Shown: one piece after another, positions 5,503 to 8,079 of the stretch | How the letters are laid out: every line of letters starts with the position of its first letter | Numbering within the stretch: position 1 is the stretch's first letter | From: Actinomycetota bacterium | Lineage (GTDB): Bacteria > Actinomycetota > Actinomycetes > Streptosporangiales > Streptosporangiaceae | Length of the DNA stretch: 8,079 nt | Direction: 5' to 3' | Assembly: GCA_003140115.1 (NCBI GenBank) | Contig: PLIQ01000481.1 | Location: 1-8,079 of the forward strand | Made by a program: the position numbers and the translations under genes | The notes under the pieces: model-generated | What the model was told of the DNA's origin: nothing | The model's input: only the letters and a program-made list of their open reading frames with translations | Databases searched by the model: none

Positions 5503-6167
5503 GTGCGCATAGGGGTCATCACGTTCCCGGGGTCGCTCGATGACCGTGACGCCGCGCGGGCCGTCCGGCTCGCCGGCGCGGAGCCGGTCACGCTGTGGCA
5601 CGCCGACCGGGACCTGCGTCGCGTCGACGCGGTGATCTTGCCCGGCGGGTTCTCCTACGGCGATTACCTGCGCTGCGGCGCGATCGCCCGGTTCGCCCCG
5701 GTGATGAGCGAGCTGGTCCCGGCGGCCCGTTCGGGCCTGCCGGTGCTGGGTATCTGCAACGGATTCCAGATCCTGTGCGAGGCGCACCTGCTGCCTGGCG
5801 CGCTGACCCGCAACGCCGGCCTGCGCTTCATCACCCGGGACCTGAGCCTGCGGGTGGAGAACGCCACGACGGCGTGGACGCGGGCCTACTCCGCGGGCGA
5901 GCAGATCGTGGTGCCACTGAAGAGCGGGGAGGGAGCCTACGCCGCCGACCCGGGCACGCTGGCTCGCCTTGAGGAGGCCGGCCAGATCGTGATCAGGTAC
6001 GCCGATTCGAACCCCAACGGGTCCGCGGGCGCCATCGCGGGGGTGTGCAACGCCGAGGGCAACGTAGTCGGCCTGATGCCGCACCCCGAGCACGCGGTCG
6101 ACGCGCTGACCGGCCCGTCCGCCGACGGGCTGCGCTTCTTTACCTCCATCGTGACGAGAGTGCTGGC

Positions 6168-6171
<4 letters not shown>
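5503..6171 (+). CDS. purQ: Phosphoribosylformylglycinamidine synthase subunit PurQ (glutaminase)
   Basis: PurQ is a class I glutamine amidotransferase. It releases ammonia from glutamine and delivers it to PurL for the conversion of FGAR to FGAM. The 222-residue protein shows [20 protein letters not shown] at the N-terminus, [11 protein letters not shown] (48-57, oxyanion region), the nucleophile elbow GICNGFQIL with Cys85, and the MPHPEHA motif with catalytic His194 and Glu196. Also present is the [20 protein letters not shown] region typical of PurQ. Length is normal. The start is a GTG at 5503 with only a weak GGTAGG ribosome site 8 bases upstream, so translation may depend on the upstream anti-sigma gene, whose stop is 26 bases away. 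The stop overlaps the purL start as GTGA, indicating coupled translation with purL. Confidence 0.96.

Positions 6172-8079
<1,908 letters not shown>

Overview
The window is very GC-rich, uses GTG starts with AGGAGG-type ribosome sites, and carries a separate small PurS plus PurQ and small-type PurL, an E1alpha/E1beta/E2 keto-acid dehydrogenase operon and an RsbW-like ATPase. Together these point to a high-GC actinomycete (Streptomyces/Streptosporangiales-like). The exact genus cannot be read from the sequence. The region looks chromosomal: there are no insertion sequences, tRNAs, CRISPR repeats or phage genes.

Minus strand, positions 12-3920. A three-gene operon is read leftward: E1alpha (3920-2727), E1beta (2730-1732, overlapping E1alpha by 4 bases) and E2 (1715-360). 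It encodes the decarboxylating and acyl-transferring parts of a 2-oxo-acid dehydrogenase, most likely for branched-chain keto acids. No E3 gene is present. A GC-rich hairpin follows E2, and then a small Dabb-domain protein gene (305-12) on the same strand.

Plus strand, positions 4103-8079. purS, purQ and purL (cut by the window end) together encode formylglycinamidine ribonucleotide (FGAM) synthase, step four of de novo purine synthesis. purQ and purL overlap by 4 bases. purS is separated from them by about 1.2 kb holding two extra genes: a small secreted protein of unknown function (4468-4809) and an RsbW/SpoIIAB-like HATPase, a probable anti-sigma factor (4991-5476).

The most interesting signal lies in this insert. 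Each of the two extra genes is preceded by a nearly identical promoter-like block at 4378-4416 and 4914-4951. Both have GTTTCA, exactly 12 bases, GGGAAT, then CTATGGG near the expected transcript start. The GTTT...GGGAAT layout matches promoters of the SigB/SigF stress sigma family, the same family that RsbW-like proteins control. This suggests an orphan, perhaps autoregulated, stress-sigma regulon placed inside the purSQL cluster. Hairpins after purS, and only 26 bases between the anti-sigma gene and purQ, raise the possibility that purQL is partly transcribed from the stress-type promoter. A perfect TGTGA-N6-TCACA palindrome just after the secreted-protein gene could be a terminator, a CRP-type operator, or both.
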